Source: Pagrus major (Eukaryota > Chordata > Actinopteri > Spariformes > Sparidae). Taken from it: DNA of 64,000 nucleotides. The notes below the pieces were generated by a model. That model was not told where the DNA came from, searched no databases, and saw only the letters and a program-made list of their open reading frames with translations. The stretch spans positions 25,301,749 to 25,365,748 of the forward strand of contig NC_133237.1 of assembly GCF_040436345.1 (NCBI RefSeq). Reading direction: 5' to 3'. Position numbers and translations under genes: made by a program. Of the stretch, positions 32,193 through 44,300 are shown in pieces. How positions within the stretch are numbered: position 1 is the first letter of the stretch; every line of letters begins with the position of its first letter.

Positions 32193-35100
32193 CTGTTGGA
32201 CACAAGAAAAAACATCAGCTGGAAATAAAAAAAAAAAAAAAAGAAAAATTGGACAAAAATGATTTTTCTGAAGCAGAAAATGTTTTATAACGATCATCAG
32301 ATAATGAAACTAAACTTGTAAAAATGTGGGTTATTTTTTTTTATTTTCTATTTTTGACCAAACATGTCGTTAATGTGTTTTTCTTAAGTAGGTCAGTGTC
32401 ATGTGAGGATTTAGGGGCTTTAGCCAAGTAGTAGAGAGGGGTGTCCACATACTTTTGGTCACGTACACGCTTCCTCTTTGCTTCTAGTTATCAGGTGTTT
32501 TCAGGTTTTTGATCATGTGACTTGTATTTTTCACACACAGTACTACAGCTGCACACTACCACAGTGTGATCAGAGCCTAGAGGTTACGCTAGCGACCCCC
32601 AGAGGCCGAGCAGCTCGTCACACCTCAGCTCTGTTTACCTTGTGCTCCGGACATCTGATCGAGAAGTTTTCTTCGTTTAAGACGCAGCCTGAAAAAAAAA
32701 GCACACACACACACACACAGGCACAAAATCAGACTTTAAAATGTGTCATTTAAAAAGATTCATCACTTCATGCTGAGTGACACCGACAGACCTCCCACAC
32801 ACAAGATAAAAGCACAAATGAGTCAAACTGTCACCTTCGCAGATCCGTCACATCATTTTCACAGACAGCAGAGATTTTTTAGGTTACAGCACAAAAAACA
32901 CGAGATAAAAATATTTACAAACGCTACAGAGAATGACAGCTCGGTCCCCCCTCGATAATAACAGGGTCGTATTCGAGCCTTTATTTCTCCTGACATGTCT
33001 GACAGCTTACCTGACTGAATGGCACATCTGTAGTGATAATTTCGGGGACAGCCCTTCTGGAAACATCCCATTATTGCACCTGTTTGTTGGCACGCTGAAC
33101 ACACCTGAAAACAAACGTGGCATCTATTCATCATCATCTTTTATCTCTATATGTGATGTTGAATCATGTAAAATAATAAACAAGATGATGTTCAGTTCCT
33201 CTTAATGCTCTTCCAGTACAAGAGGTTTTATTTTTTTATCCTGTACTTCAGCTTGAGGTAACAGGAGGCTTCACATGAGTCACGATCTCATAAAAGAGTC
33301 AAATCACAACGGCACCTCTCAAAGTTAAAAGTCTCTTTAGCATGAAATGTCCTCATTGTTGTGTGAGACGTGTAAAGAGCGAATTTCAAGCTAAATAACA
33401 GAGTGAGCTGATTGTTAATTTGTGGCAATTGCCAGAAAATTAGTCATCAACATTCTGATTATTAACTAATTGTCGATTTTTAAGCAAAGGTGGTGAAACA
33501 ATACTTCACGTTTCCCAGTTTCGCTTGGCTTTTTTTAAACTATCTTTGCAAAGATGATTAATAAAATAATCCTTTATGAAAATAATCTCTAGCTGCAGCC
33601 AATATAGATTTGATTTGACTATTTCATACGTCTGCTGCTTCATATTATCTGCTTTTCTACACAGAAGTCTCAGATGAACTTTTTTCTCCTCCTCCCTTTC
33701 TGATTTGTTCCCTTTACTCGTGGATTATTGTTATTTTTTGTGTTGCTGTTTCCTTTAAAGCATATTTTAGTCTCTGGAAAAGCGCTTTGCAAATCTAATA
33801 TATTATTATCTACTAGAAGAAGGACTGTGGCGTTGGAGAATTTTATAATCATACGTACAGTAACTTTCCCACAGAGAGTTGATCTTTCAATCCTTGTGTT
33901 GTTGTTTTAAAATAAAGACCTCGTTCTGTGTCACTCACTGTTTCTTGAGCGAGCCGGGCCGCCTCCTCCAGCCCGTACAGCTTCCCTCTGACCAGAAACA
34001 CTCCGGCGGACCAGATCCCGCAGTCCTCGTGGATCCAGCACTCGTGCAGGCGAAGAGGCACCTTTGGGAGAGAGTGGTTGTCGCCCTCGAGCAAACCATT
34101 AACAGCAGAGCGGTCGTAACCGCCACAACCATCATCTGAGGAGTTCACTGAATGGCTTTTAACGAGTAAATGTTCTTCCTCGTTCTGCTCGGTCCTGCCG
34201 TTCTGCTGCTGGTTCTGACAGTCCACAGACGGGCTGCTGGTGGGATGGTACGGTCCGTGAAGGTCCCCGAGGCCCATGGCGTTCGCCGTCTGACCACACA
34301 GGCAGCACAGCAGCGTGTCCTGACATCGGTTCTCTGGGCTGAAACGACCCAGCTGGAAACAGGAAGTGTTAGGAACGAACCCCGACAGAGACCTGGAGGC
34401 CGCCCGCTGCTGTCCTCCTCTGCTGCTGCTCACTGTGGCCTCCTCCTCCTGATAGTTGACCACGGTGCACGTCCTCTTCTCCACGTGGACAAACGGGCAG
34501 AAATTGCCAGATTTTTTCTCCTTTTTCTCCTCTTTGATTTTTGCATATTTGAGCATGATTTCTGGCTCTATGGGAGGAAACTGAGCAGAAGGTCCGGCCT
34601 GCGATCGCCTTTTTTTCTTCCGTCTCACGACAGTTTTTTTGTTTGCCGACTTGTTTATCTGCTCTGGTTGAGTTCTGCTGTTCTCTTTCTGTTCAGTCCT
34701 TCTCAACTTTTTAGCTTTTTTACAAATGTTGAGCGGCTTCTTTCGTTTATGACTGATTGTTTTCGTGCGGGACACGCTGCGGCGAGGCTGCGGCTTGTGC
34801 GGCTCTCTCTGTGGCGACTTCCTGTCCGTCTGATCGTCCACGCCGGACTCCTCTGAGTGGCTGCTCGCTCTTTGTGACACATCTGGCTGCGAGACCGGCT
34901 CGTCTGCGTCTGAGCTGGATATCCTCACCGCATACTCGATCATGTCATCAGAGTCACAGCTTTCGTTGTATATTCCCACGGCGTCGTTTTTGGCTCGTCG
35001 CCTCAGACTGTGCCGGGACCCGCTGCAGGTAAGCGGCGGCGTTTCAGAGGCAGACTTCCTGATTCTGCTGCTACGTCGGACTTGTCTGCGTGGAGCTTTT

Positions 35101-35915
35101 TTCTCCGGACTCTGTGGAGGAGTTTCTCTCCCCAAACTCTTCTTAGAAGTAAAAGAGTTCCTTTTCTTTTTCTGGTTAGTGACTGAAACTTCAATAACGT
35201 CGCTGTCATCGCTTGAAAGGTCTACCGGGGATTCAGCGGGGTTGCCATAAACAGCACTTAGGTCTGACAGGAGGACAACAGGCCTGGTGTGATGAACAGG
35301 AATGTCCACTGAGCTGTCCGAGGACTCCTCCGAGTACGAGCTGTCGGGACTGGGCGAGCTCAGAGGCTGAGGTAGGTGATAGCAACCTCTCCCTTCATCC
35401 AGCGAGGACACCGCTGGGGACAGGGGCTCCACGATGTGCCTCACACTGTCTTGAATGAAAGGAGTGCATAAGAGCGGCTCCTTCGCCGAAGAAACCAGGA
35501 AAATAACATCCGAGCCGCTGTCGCTCTCCTCCCCGCAGCTGCTCTCGGGAACTGGACCGCTGCTCTGGTCGGGCCCGTAGAAACCAGGATGCCACAGGTT
35601 GCCGTGGACTCCGTCGCGGTACAGGTCCAGCCCAGGAGCTATTGTTGAATTCATGTAGTTACCCAACGACTCGGGGCGCTGCTCCATGTCTCTGCAGTGG
35701 ACAGGAGCACCCGGCAGGGAGCTGTAGGAGGACGAGGCTCTGGTTCTGAACGGGGAGCTGAGCTCTGTGCTACAGCTCGGCGGGCGTCGGTGGTACCACT
35801 CGGGCTTCTTGGCCAGGTCCATGGCTTCAGTGTGGCTGCGGGTCAGCGGATTGACTGAGTAGCTCTTTGACAGGTCCATCGCCATGAGAGACGGATCCTG
35901 AGAGGACACTTCCAT
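32151..35915 (-). CDS. RAI1/TCF20-family nuclear protein with extended PHD finger
   Basis: Four coding exons on the - strand (33939-35915, 33011-33104, 32639-32688, 32151-32192) join in frame to 720 aa. The C-terminus (about 537-707) is an extended PHD zinc finger: CCLC...LGDLHGPY, then HECWIHEDCGIWSAG, GKLYGLEEA, CSACQQTGAIMGC, YHYRCAIQSGC and NEENFSIRCPEHK. This arrangement is specific to RAI1 and TCF20, which bind nucleosomes and regulate transcription. Upstream lie basic stretches (RRQVRRSSRIRKS, about 276-288; KRKKPLNICKKAKKLRR, 390-406; RRKKKRRS, 431-438) fit for nuclear import or DNA binding. The block EPEIMLKYAKIK...CTVVN also matches the family. At 720 aa it is far shorter than RAI1 (about 1,900 aa). 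Its neighbour mprip points to a RAI1 lineage; a separate teleost paralogue is possible, so no symbol is given. Confidence 0.85.
32639..32688 (-). CDS. RAI1-like exon: last ePHD cysteines
   Basis: A 50-bp exon between TTTTTTTCAG and CACAAG|GTAAAC. Joined to the previous exon it encodes GCVLNEENFSIRCPEHK, which supplies the final zinc ligands of the finger. It is too short to appear as an open frame of note. Confidence 0.85.
33011..33104 (-). CDS. RAI1-like exon: ePHD core
   Basis: The acceptor TTGTTTTCAG and donor CAGTCAG|GTAAGC bound 94 bp encoding VCSACQQTGAIMGCFQKGC and NYHYRCAIQS. Phase 0 in, phase 1 out. Confidence 0.9.
33105..33938 (-). other. RAI1-like intron with family B repeat
   Basis: Intron between the large coding exon and the PHD core exon. 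About 33440-33600 resembles the end of the family B repeat in reverse (AATTGTCGATTTTTAAG ... TCTAGCTGCAGCC). Nothing else recognised. Confidence 0.5.
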
Positions 35916-35917
35916 CA
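33939..35917 (-). CDS. RAI1-like large coding exon
   Basis: The acceptor TTTCTGCAG lies two bases before the ATG at 35915-35913, so the start codon is at the very beginning of the exon and all upstream exons are untranslated. It ends CAAGAAACA|GTGAGT. It encodes residues 1-659, a mostly disordered serine-rich region with acidic clusters, then basic clusters, then the first half of the extended PHD finger. SDSGSDVIFLVSS (131-143) and SSDDSDVIEVSV (234-245) look like SUMO-interacting motifs. Confidence 0.9.
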
Positions 35918-36195
35918 CTGCAGAAAACACACATTAACATTACTGAGATGAGTCATCTTATACCTGTTTTTTATTTTTTTGCAGTCATCAGCGTTCAGCA
36001 GCTTCTATCCTGTTTATGTAAATGTGTTTTACATGAAAGCAAAGAGGCAGTGGAGGCTTCAAAGTTAGAGAGGGAAGCGTGTGCCCTTCTCTCATTACTC
36101 AAACCACCATCGTTATTACAAACCACCTTGAGATCCAGGACTTGGATCACTTATGCTATTTTTTCTTTTGGTCATTAGTCTCCCTCTCTCTCTTT

Positions 36196-36440
36196 TTTTT
36201 AAATAAAATAAAGTATTTAAATCTAAAAGTTCACTGGCAGAAATGTCTATAAAACCATTTTTAATTTAAAAGATTTCACTTGACCAGTTTAACACAGCAG
36301 AGGATGAAAACAACATACATAAAATATGATAAGAATACAGATAAGAAATATATAAACACACAAAGTGACCACCAAAAATCATGCGGGACCATTTCAGGAG
36401 AAATCCAAGTAAACTACAAACTCAGGGTCTAAAATAATAA
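36196..36440 (-). repeat. Partial duplicate of the mprip 3' end
   Basis: TTCACTGGCAGAAATGTCTA, AAAACCATTTTTAATTTAAA, CTTGACCAGTTTAAC, GATGAAAACAACATACAT, CACACAAAGTGACCAC and CATTTCAGGAGAAATC occur in this order, as they do at 38795-39115. This copy lies in the first intron of the RAI1-like gene. Confidence 0.8.
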
Positions 36441-37035
36441 TATTTTTATTCTGTTGTTTTTTCCCCTATATTTGCTTCAGAAATTGACTATTACAGAAAT
36501 AGTTAGAAAAGGTTATTTTTCAGTTTAGATAACCAGTTGGCCATTTCAGTCATTTTTCAAGTAAAAATAGTAAGACGTGCAGATCATTCTCTGGTTTCAG
36601 CTCCTTAATTGACAGAAGCTGTTCTCAGAGGAAAATAAGGTCGAACACTGTGTGAAGCTAGAAAGGTGGCAGGGTCCGCCAAATATAAACAAAGTAAAAC
36701 AGTATGAAGTTGTGTTGTCCTTCAAGATCAGCTTGTTTATTCAGTTCATTCAGTCACGAAAACAAAGAGAGGTTGTTTATTTAGTTTGTTTGGGCAGAAA
36801 TTAAACAGCCGGTGAAGATCTTTCTCTTCTGATTAAGATTTCGTCCCCAAAACTACGTAGAGAACATTTGAAGACGTTTCCTCTGGGAAGTTATGACGGG
36901 TGTTTTTAGACATTAAACAGACGGTATATTAGTTAATGAATCTGAAAATAGTCATAAGATCGATCGATAATGAAAATAATTGTCAGCTGGATTCCTGCCA
37001 CCCAAACTTTTTAGTTGACACTGAACATTACTTAG
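36441..37035. other. RAI1-like first intron, no gene seen
   Basis: No exon or strong repeat recognised. Confidence 0.4.
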
Positions 37036-37200
37036 TACGGCTGCAGCTAACAACTATATTCATTATCAATTAATCTGCTTATTATTTTCACGATCAACTG
37101 ATTAATTTAGTCTAAAACATGTCAAAAAAAATGTCAAAACACTCACAGTGACGTCTTCAAAATGCTTTTTGTGTCCAACCAGCTGACACAACGAGAAAAA
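37036..37200 (+). repeat. Interspersed repeat family B, 5' part
   Basis: The segment begins GGCTGCAGCTAACAACTAT and continues with TATCAATTAATCTGCTTATT and TAGTCTAAAACATGTC, the start of the same fish repeat family seen at 31435. Confidence 0.6.
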
Positions 37201-37639
37201 TCAAATACACACAATAAACCTGTCAGACATTTATTTGGTATCGTGAGCTTAAGTATTTACAATAAATACTACTTTACAAAATATAAAAGGAAGGACATTT
37301 TTTATCAAATCTTAAATTAAAACTACTAATTTCACTGTATTGTGATGACTTGTCACAGCAGTGTCAGTATGATGTGCAGCTGAAACATGAAGGTAAAATG
37401 AACCTAAACAAATATTGGATTGGTTTCGATTTTCAATGTCAACATTATTCATTTATTTTTTATTATGCTGGTTAATATTCTGTCAGGAAAACAGGGACAC
37501 ACACACACACCTGGACATGATGCCTGAGTGAGCTGTGTGATGTGAACAGGTAGGCCCGCTCACTGATCCATCAGGAGTGATGTCAGAGGTAATGTAAGCT
37601 GCCTGTAAATAACAACATGATGTGCTGCAGCTCCAACTC

Positions 37640-38330
37640 ACAACAAGTGTTTCGTCCGTATTTTAAAAGTTAGCGGCGCCGTGATCTTACCCCTGCGGCG
37701 GCGGTAGTCTCGGCTGGGCGACCCCGGTCCTGACCGTAAGGATGTCACTTTCCCCCTCAAACAAGTCTGGTAGCTGGGTTAGCTAACACACCTATGATCC
37801 AGGCCCATCATCAGCACTGGATGTAAACAAAAGCGGTTCATGCTAGCTGGCGAGCTAACGTTAGCCCGCTAAGCTATCTCCAGACGTAGACGACGCTCGA
37901 CGCGATAACGGCGGAGAAACATTACGACTGAATTAAACTGCTGAGCAGGTAATCGCACCCCGCCTCGCTACTGTTGGTATTTTAAAGTTGTCATCATGGA
38001 GACCTTCTTCCTCCAGCGTCAAGTCGCACCGACACAACCGGGAGGACACCGGAAGAGAACGGCGTCCCTTCGAAGTAAAAGCATCGACCGTTATGCGCGG
38101 TTTTTTAAAAGATGGCGGCCTGACTAATACCGCTTTCCCACTGGTCAAAAATCTCACGTAAACACGCTAAGATCAGGCTTCTTTTTTTGGTGCATTATGA
38201 ATATGAATTACATTTTTTTTAATCACCTCGGCTCGACCCGGGTGAACGCGCTTAAATTCCGCCGCGCGAAGTGATGACGCGTTCTCAACATCCGGTGGTG
38301 GCGCGTAAATAAATACGGAATTTGGGATGC
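37640..38330 (-). promoter_or_regulatory. CpG-rich promoter region and untranslated exon of the RAI1-like gene
   Basis: CpG density rises sharply over this interval. On the - strand CCGCAGGG|GTAAGATC gives a consensus donor, with the exon beginning upstream of 37691. Because the coding ATG at 35915 sits two bases after an acceptor, this is the natural first exon. The transcription start cannot be fixed from sequence; it probably lies between 37.8 and 38.2 kb. Confidence 0.6.
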
Positions 38331-38441
38331 GGTGTATTAAGGACGTTTTATTACTGGACACATAATAAAAAATTGACAGACATTATTTGAGGTGGAGCGC
38401 AGTTAATTCATATGAAAGCTGCTCAGCGGTGTTTTGAAGCC

Positions 38442-38467
38442 AAAAAAAAAAAAAAAAAAAAAAAAAA
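38442..38467. repeat. Poly(A) tract
   Basis: An uninterrupted run of 26 A. Confidence 0.95.
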
Positions 38468-38769
38468 GTTTGCCCGCCCAGCGATGAAAACACCTGGATC
38501 ACCGACCGAGCCGGCTAACTTCCGGGTTAGCGCCCGGCTAACTTAAAGGGGGATAAAATGGTTTAATCGTGCGAATATTTGTGGCTGCATCTTCACAACA
38601 AAGCAAAAATAACACGAGTGTAGTAGCTGTGAATTTCTATATTTCATGTTCAAACTACACCCCACATTTCAACCTGGCAAAACAAAATAACAGACAGCAT
38701 TAGTTTAATCAGCCAATTTGATTTCATTAATAAAAACATTTTTATTAATACTGCAGTGTATAAATATAT

Positions 38770-39361
38770 ATTACAGTTTGTGTATGACAGAGAAATCTAC
38801 CAGTTCACTGCCAGAAATGTTTATAAAACCATTTTTAATTTAAAAGATTTAATTGATAATAAAAAAAAAAACTTGACCAGTTTAACGACACGTACAGCAG
38901 AGGACGAGCGGATGAAAACAACATACATGATATATGATAAAACATAATTGCACAAGTCAGACTTAAGTTTTACAAAAACAAAATGGCTGTACAGATAAAA
39001 TATATATAAAACACACAAAGTGACCACTTGTTTTTTTATGATAATATTTTGTAAATACACAAAAAACTGGCAGTTTCACAGGATCATTTCAGGAGAAATC
39101 AATGTAAATTACAAACTCAGTGTCAAAAATGTTAATAATTGGTCCAGACAGACGAAACACAACAGACAGACGACATAAAACATGTTCTTTTTCTTTTAAA
39201 AATTGAAAGCTGAAAAAAGAAGGATGGATAAGAGAGCCTGAATTTATTAAATAAGACATCAGCCCTTATGAAAGGAAAATATTTTTCATTTTAAAAACAT
39301 TTCTTGTGGGTGAAACTAAACGGAGAACACTTTAAAGTTACAGTGAAAACAAATGAAATGT
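38770..39361 (-). terminator. mprip: mprip 3' UTR, including the duplicated segment
   Basis: Sequence directly after the mprip stop codon (39362) on the - strand. A polyadenylation-type AATAAA on the - strand lies at about 39242-39247, with others further down, so the true end is not fixed. 38790-39135 is the source or sister of the copy at 36196-36440. Confidence 0.5.
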
Positions 39362-41370
39362 TCACGGCGACGTCTCGTCCAGAGCGCGATGAGCGAGCCT
39401 CAGGTTTTCTCTCAGTTCGTCCATGTCTCTCTCTGTTTTCGCCCTCACCACACTCAGCTCAGTGTACATGTCCTTGTACTTCTTAGTGGCGTTCCTCTTG
39501 TCCTGAAACGTGACGTATGGAAAACCAATCAGGTCATTATTCATGTCATTTTCCCGGCTGTTTAACGTTTTATGTCTCCTCAAGGACACACTCCTGTACA
39601 GCGACTATAACGTCAGTGTGCATCCGAGTACGCATTTTTATTTATTACGTTTATATTTAATATTCCAGCTGCTGTTTGTGAGTCTCACCTTTTGTGCCGA
39701 CTGCAGTTCGTCCTTCAGAGACGTGATCTCCTGCTTCAGACACTGAACCTCAGACTCCTTCACTCGCAGGGTGATCTGAAATATAAAGATCAAATAATCA
39801 GCTCATATCTTTAGAAAAGGTTAAAGAATTAAACAATTTATTCACACTGATAAATCACATTTAAGTGCTTTAAAAGGCTTGATGGTGAACAGTATTGTGT
39901 CTTGGGTGACATCTAGTGGACAGACACACATGAAAAAATGATGCATTCATGTAAATCAACCTTGAAGCCGGTAAATGAAAGTGAAACTATAATACTATAA
40001 TATAAAACTAAAATAGATCCCACCTGTTGATCCCACACAAAGTTTAAAAATTCAGATTCAGTCTGAAAGTAGCAACAGCACACTGTAAAAAAAAATGTGT
40101 CCTGCAATTAAAATGATAATTAAACCTGCAATAACTGACTTTTGTGTCCACTTGGAGGAAGCAGAAGTAACAGTTTAAAATGGCATTTAATGGACATACT
40201 CAAGTAAAGGGAATATTCTTAGTTAAATAAAGTGTGTACTGGTTTCCTTTTATAGAAAACATCACGGATGGAAGGTCCTGGATGGACAACAGTTCCCTCT
40301 CATTTTCATTTGAACTGTTTCCTTCCTGTGTTTTCACCTCTGAACAGGAGCTAATGAAGATGAGACTCACCTCCATTTCGTACACATCCATCCCCTGATT
40401 GAGCGGCAGAGCGTCCTGTTTCGCCAGAGAACAAAGTCTGGTGATCTCTGCTGCGAGGTGGCCGCTTAACTCCTGGACGAGTCAAAAACAAAACACAACA
40501 ATGAGGCTTCTCACTTTATTTTATTTATTTATTTTTTTAATTATTGGGCTGAAAACAACAACAACTACCCAACTCTGTGGGTGTTACTTGTGTAGAAGAA
40601 CATGTAAAAGATGTATTAAAGAGTGTGTATCGGAGCTCTCACCTGGTTTCTGGTCCTCAGGTCCTGGTTCTCCTGCTGACACTGACACAAAGCTTTCCTC
40701 TCAGCATCCAGAGCCTGAACCAGATGTCCGTTCTCCAGACACTTCAGAGAGAACTGCTGCGACAAAACCTCGAGCTCCCGCTGGTACGACGTCAGCTCCT
40801 CACTTCACAAACACACACAGACTTTTCATGAGGACATGATAGATGAAACTTCTTCTGACCAGAAAAAAACAGAACAATATGTGGACTTAAGCATTTTTTC
40901 CTGCAGGCCGTACCTGTGCTGTCTGTAAATGTCCTCCAGGTGAGTGTTCCCTGTGCTGTTCTCTGACTGACACCTCTTCTCCACCTCCCTCTCCAGCTCC
41001 AGACGGTGGGCGTTCTTGATGGCTTCGATTGCTGAGAGAAGAACGAGGTGATACAAGATTTCATGAGATTAATCGAGGATTATTGATAAATATCAGATGC
41101 AAATCCAAATATACACAAGTACAGGAATGACACAGTACGGGATCCATAACAGCCTCAAGCAATTTTTTAGATTTTCAAAATAAAACATGTTGCTAAAAGT
41201 ACTGATGAGAGTCTCTCCTCACCGGTTGCCGTAGCAGCGCTCTCCTCATCCAGCAGTTGGTCTCTCTCCACCAGGAGGCGCTCTACTTCCTGTTGGTGTC
41301 GACGCTGCAGCTCCTCCACGACCTTCACGTGAGACTCCTCCATGGAGGTGAAGCCGCGCTCACACGTGAC
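39362..41370 (-). CDS. mprip: mprip C-terminal coiled-coil exons 18-23
   Basis: The exons are 41223-41370, 40914-41031, 40643-40802, 40371-40472, 39689-39775 and 39362-39502, all with GT/AG borders and compatible phases (0/1, 1/2, 2/0, then 0). They encode [81 protein letters not shown] and [14 protein letters not shown]. This is the region corresponding to the MYPT1-binding coiled coil of the mammalian protein. Stop codon TGA at 39362-39364. Confidence 0.93.
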
Positions 41371-44300
41371 CTGGAGGAACAAGAGATGGTCACTACTCAA
41401 AATAGTACTTGAGAACAGTGTAAATTGTACATATTCCATCATCTTTTGACACAAATAAGTTTCATTTTTACTGCAAATGAATATCAGTCCCAAATAGCAA
41501 TTTTCAGTCTCCTTGATTGCTAAAAATCAGTATCGACCCAGAAATAAGTCATCAGTCGAGCCCTAGTTTCAATATTGGACACCTTCAGTCTTAAACTACA
41601 AACAGCTCAACCCACCTTCAGCTTCTCCATCTCCTTCTCATGTTGCGTCTGAGCAGAACTCATTTTTCCATCAAGCTCTTCTTTCATCTCCTCCTCCATG
41701 ACCGTCAGCTGCTCCTCCAGCTCCTTCACTCTTCTCCTCAACTCTAAAACTTCCTCTGTCTCAAAGCTCAGATCTGTTTCCTCGTGTGATGCGTCATTTT
41801 TCTCTGTGGTTTCATCTTCTATCTCCTGAACACCTTCAGTACCTGAAGGTTGAATTTCCATAAAGTTGAGCTCGAGGGACTCGAACATCTCTTCTTCTGG
41901 TGTTTCATCAGCTACCTGTGACATAACATCCGTGTCCTGTGGGTAAATCTCTTCTGTCTGGCAACACACATCCATCGTATTGCCTGAAGACAATGAATTT
42001 TCTTCCTCTAGGTTTGACAAGACTTCTCTTATAACCCTGTTTTCTTCCGTCAAGTTGACACAATTGCTGCAGATGAGAGAAGAAGTGAGCTGTCTCTGTT
42101 TGGTTTCCTCCAGCTGCTCTTCATATTTGATCTGAAGCCGGTTTAAACGACAGCAGTACAACGCTTCAGTTGCTGCAGAGTGCATCAAACCGGACCAGGG
42201 ATGCTCCGAAAAGTAGAAATTAGAGATTCTGTCGGCCATCAGCTGGAGTTTGTCCCGTGTGGAGGTGCTGACGGAGGAGGCGAGGTGGTTCAGCAAAGAC
42301 ATTTTCAGCTGTGTTACTACCCTGAAGTGTTTAATCTCAAACATCCTGCTTTCATCTCCTGCAGTATTACAAATAATATCCACATCTATCAAACCTTCCC
42401 TCCCTTCGTCTGTCTCAGGAAGAAGATCATTCCCTAAAAGAAGCATCTGTTTCTCCATTATCATTCGTTCTGTCGCCTCAGTGAGAAGCACTTCTTCAGG
42501 ACTCAGTTTGTTGAGCAGTGACCTCCAGAACTCCTCCTCCCACTTCAACCGATTCACCACCGTCGGCTCCATCTCTTCACTCTCCTCCTTCCTCAAACCA
42601 ACATCCAACTTCTCGACCGCCTCCAGTAATTTTCCCAAAGCATTCAGCCTCATCACCACCCCCTCGATCACTTGCTGGATCCTTTCTTCACCAGAAACAT
42701 GTCTGTTGCTCTCTACATCTTTCGACCTTTCCTTCTGCAACTCTTCATTCAGCCTCCTGATATCGGCCTCCGCCTCTGCAGCTGTCTGGCGGCAAAGTTT
42801 CTCAGCCTCCTTCAGCTCCTCGTTCTGTGTCTGGAGCTCCGTCAGCTGAAGCAGATATCCCTCCTCTTTTTCTGCACTTTCGTTTTTCTCCTGTCCTGTG
42901 ACGTTGAGCTGCAGCAGCGCCTCCGTCTCCCTCAGATTCTCCTCCAGGGAGGCGATCAAGTTCTGGGCCTCCAGGAGCTGCTGGTTCCTCAAATTCAGCT
43001 CCCTCTCCAGATCTTCATCCCCTGTTTGTTCCAGCTGCTCCACCTCAGGGAGGTGATGTGGTTCGGTGTACCTGCTGCTGAGCTCTGCTTTCAGTCTCTC
43101 AATCTCGCGGTCTGCCTCCGTCAGCTGGTTTAGCATCTCCTGGTTGCGCTGGTTGAGAGCCTCGTTCTGGCTGGTGAGCAGCTCCACCTCCTGGGAGAGC
43201 CTCCTCACCACCACCTGGTCTGGAGGAATGTGGTTCTCCACGCAGCCGTTCAGCGAGGTGTTCTCTTCCTCTTTAGGCTTCTCCAGGATTAAAGAGCCAT
43301 ATTCGCTGTTATTTATTTGTGTTTCTGAGCTGACAACCTGCTGCTCTTCTCCATTCAGCTCATTCTGGTGGTTGGTTTCTCCATCGCTCTGAGAAAATAC
43401 AGGTGATAATAAAGGTGAAGCTTCTGTCTCAGGAAGTAAATCCCTCAGTTCCTGGAAGTTTCCCTCTGTGTCGTGCAGCCAGATTCTGGGTGTCTGAGGT
43501 GATAATGAAGGCGGTTCGAAGCTGAGCTGCTCCTGCATGCTCTGTCTGATGATGTTCTGCTGTTGTAGGAGCTCTCTGGTTTCTTTGTACGTGTCGCTCA
43601 GGGTCTGTGTGTGGCTGTTCAATGGGTTGTCGTTTGTGTCCAATAGGCAAAAATCTGCTGCAGAACTCAGAGGAGGGTCCAGCTTTAGAAAAGACAATAG
43701 ACAAGAAAGAAATAACAGAAGGATTAGCTACTGAGGCACAGAAAAATATATCAAACACTGAGAAAAGGCCCAAACTGTGTCAGACCTGCTGCTGGTAATA
43801 TCCTGCTGTACTCAGCTGAGCCTCAAGCTTCAGTCGATGATGCTCCGACTCTGCCAACTGGGCCTTCAGATCCTCCACCTTCAAGAGATTAAGTCCAAAA
43901 TTCAGTTGTTTTTGTCTCCAACTCATGAGAAACTTTTTTGGCAGTTAGTGACAGTTAGTGTAGGTGAAGGACTGAAGCATTACTCAGGTGGTGTGAGCTT
44001 TTTTTTTTTTTTGTTAAAAACAAAACCAAAAACTTTGTCAATAGAAATGTGGTCGATGAGAATGTTGACACTGACCCAAAGTGCCAAAAATAGCTAAAAA
44101 GCTTGTGACATTTCTCTTTAGTTTCACCACAGTAAGCATTACACAGGGTTTACTCCTTTGTCAACATAACATATTGGTTGGTTACATGGGGTTAACCCTG
44201 CTAGCTTCTTGTGTGTACAGAGTCCATTTAATATCCAATATCCATTTAAAAAATATTTATATTTGTGTGCATATGGACGAGGCTTGAAGCACTCACCCCC

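Noticed and set aside
34170-34856. 228-codon + strand frame
   Set aside because: Antisense shadow of the large RAI1-like coding exon, whose - strand frame has the family motifs.
42250-43133. Long + strand frames (199 and 153 codons)
   Set aside because: Antisense shadows of the glutamate/leucine-rich mprip exon 17.
44246-44296. Extension of the mprip exon 15 frame to 44246
   Set aside because: The frame continues past a strong donor (GTGAGT) at 44296; the extra residues do not match MPRIP and the next exon joins in phase at the donor.
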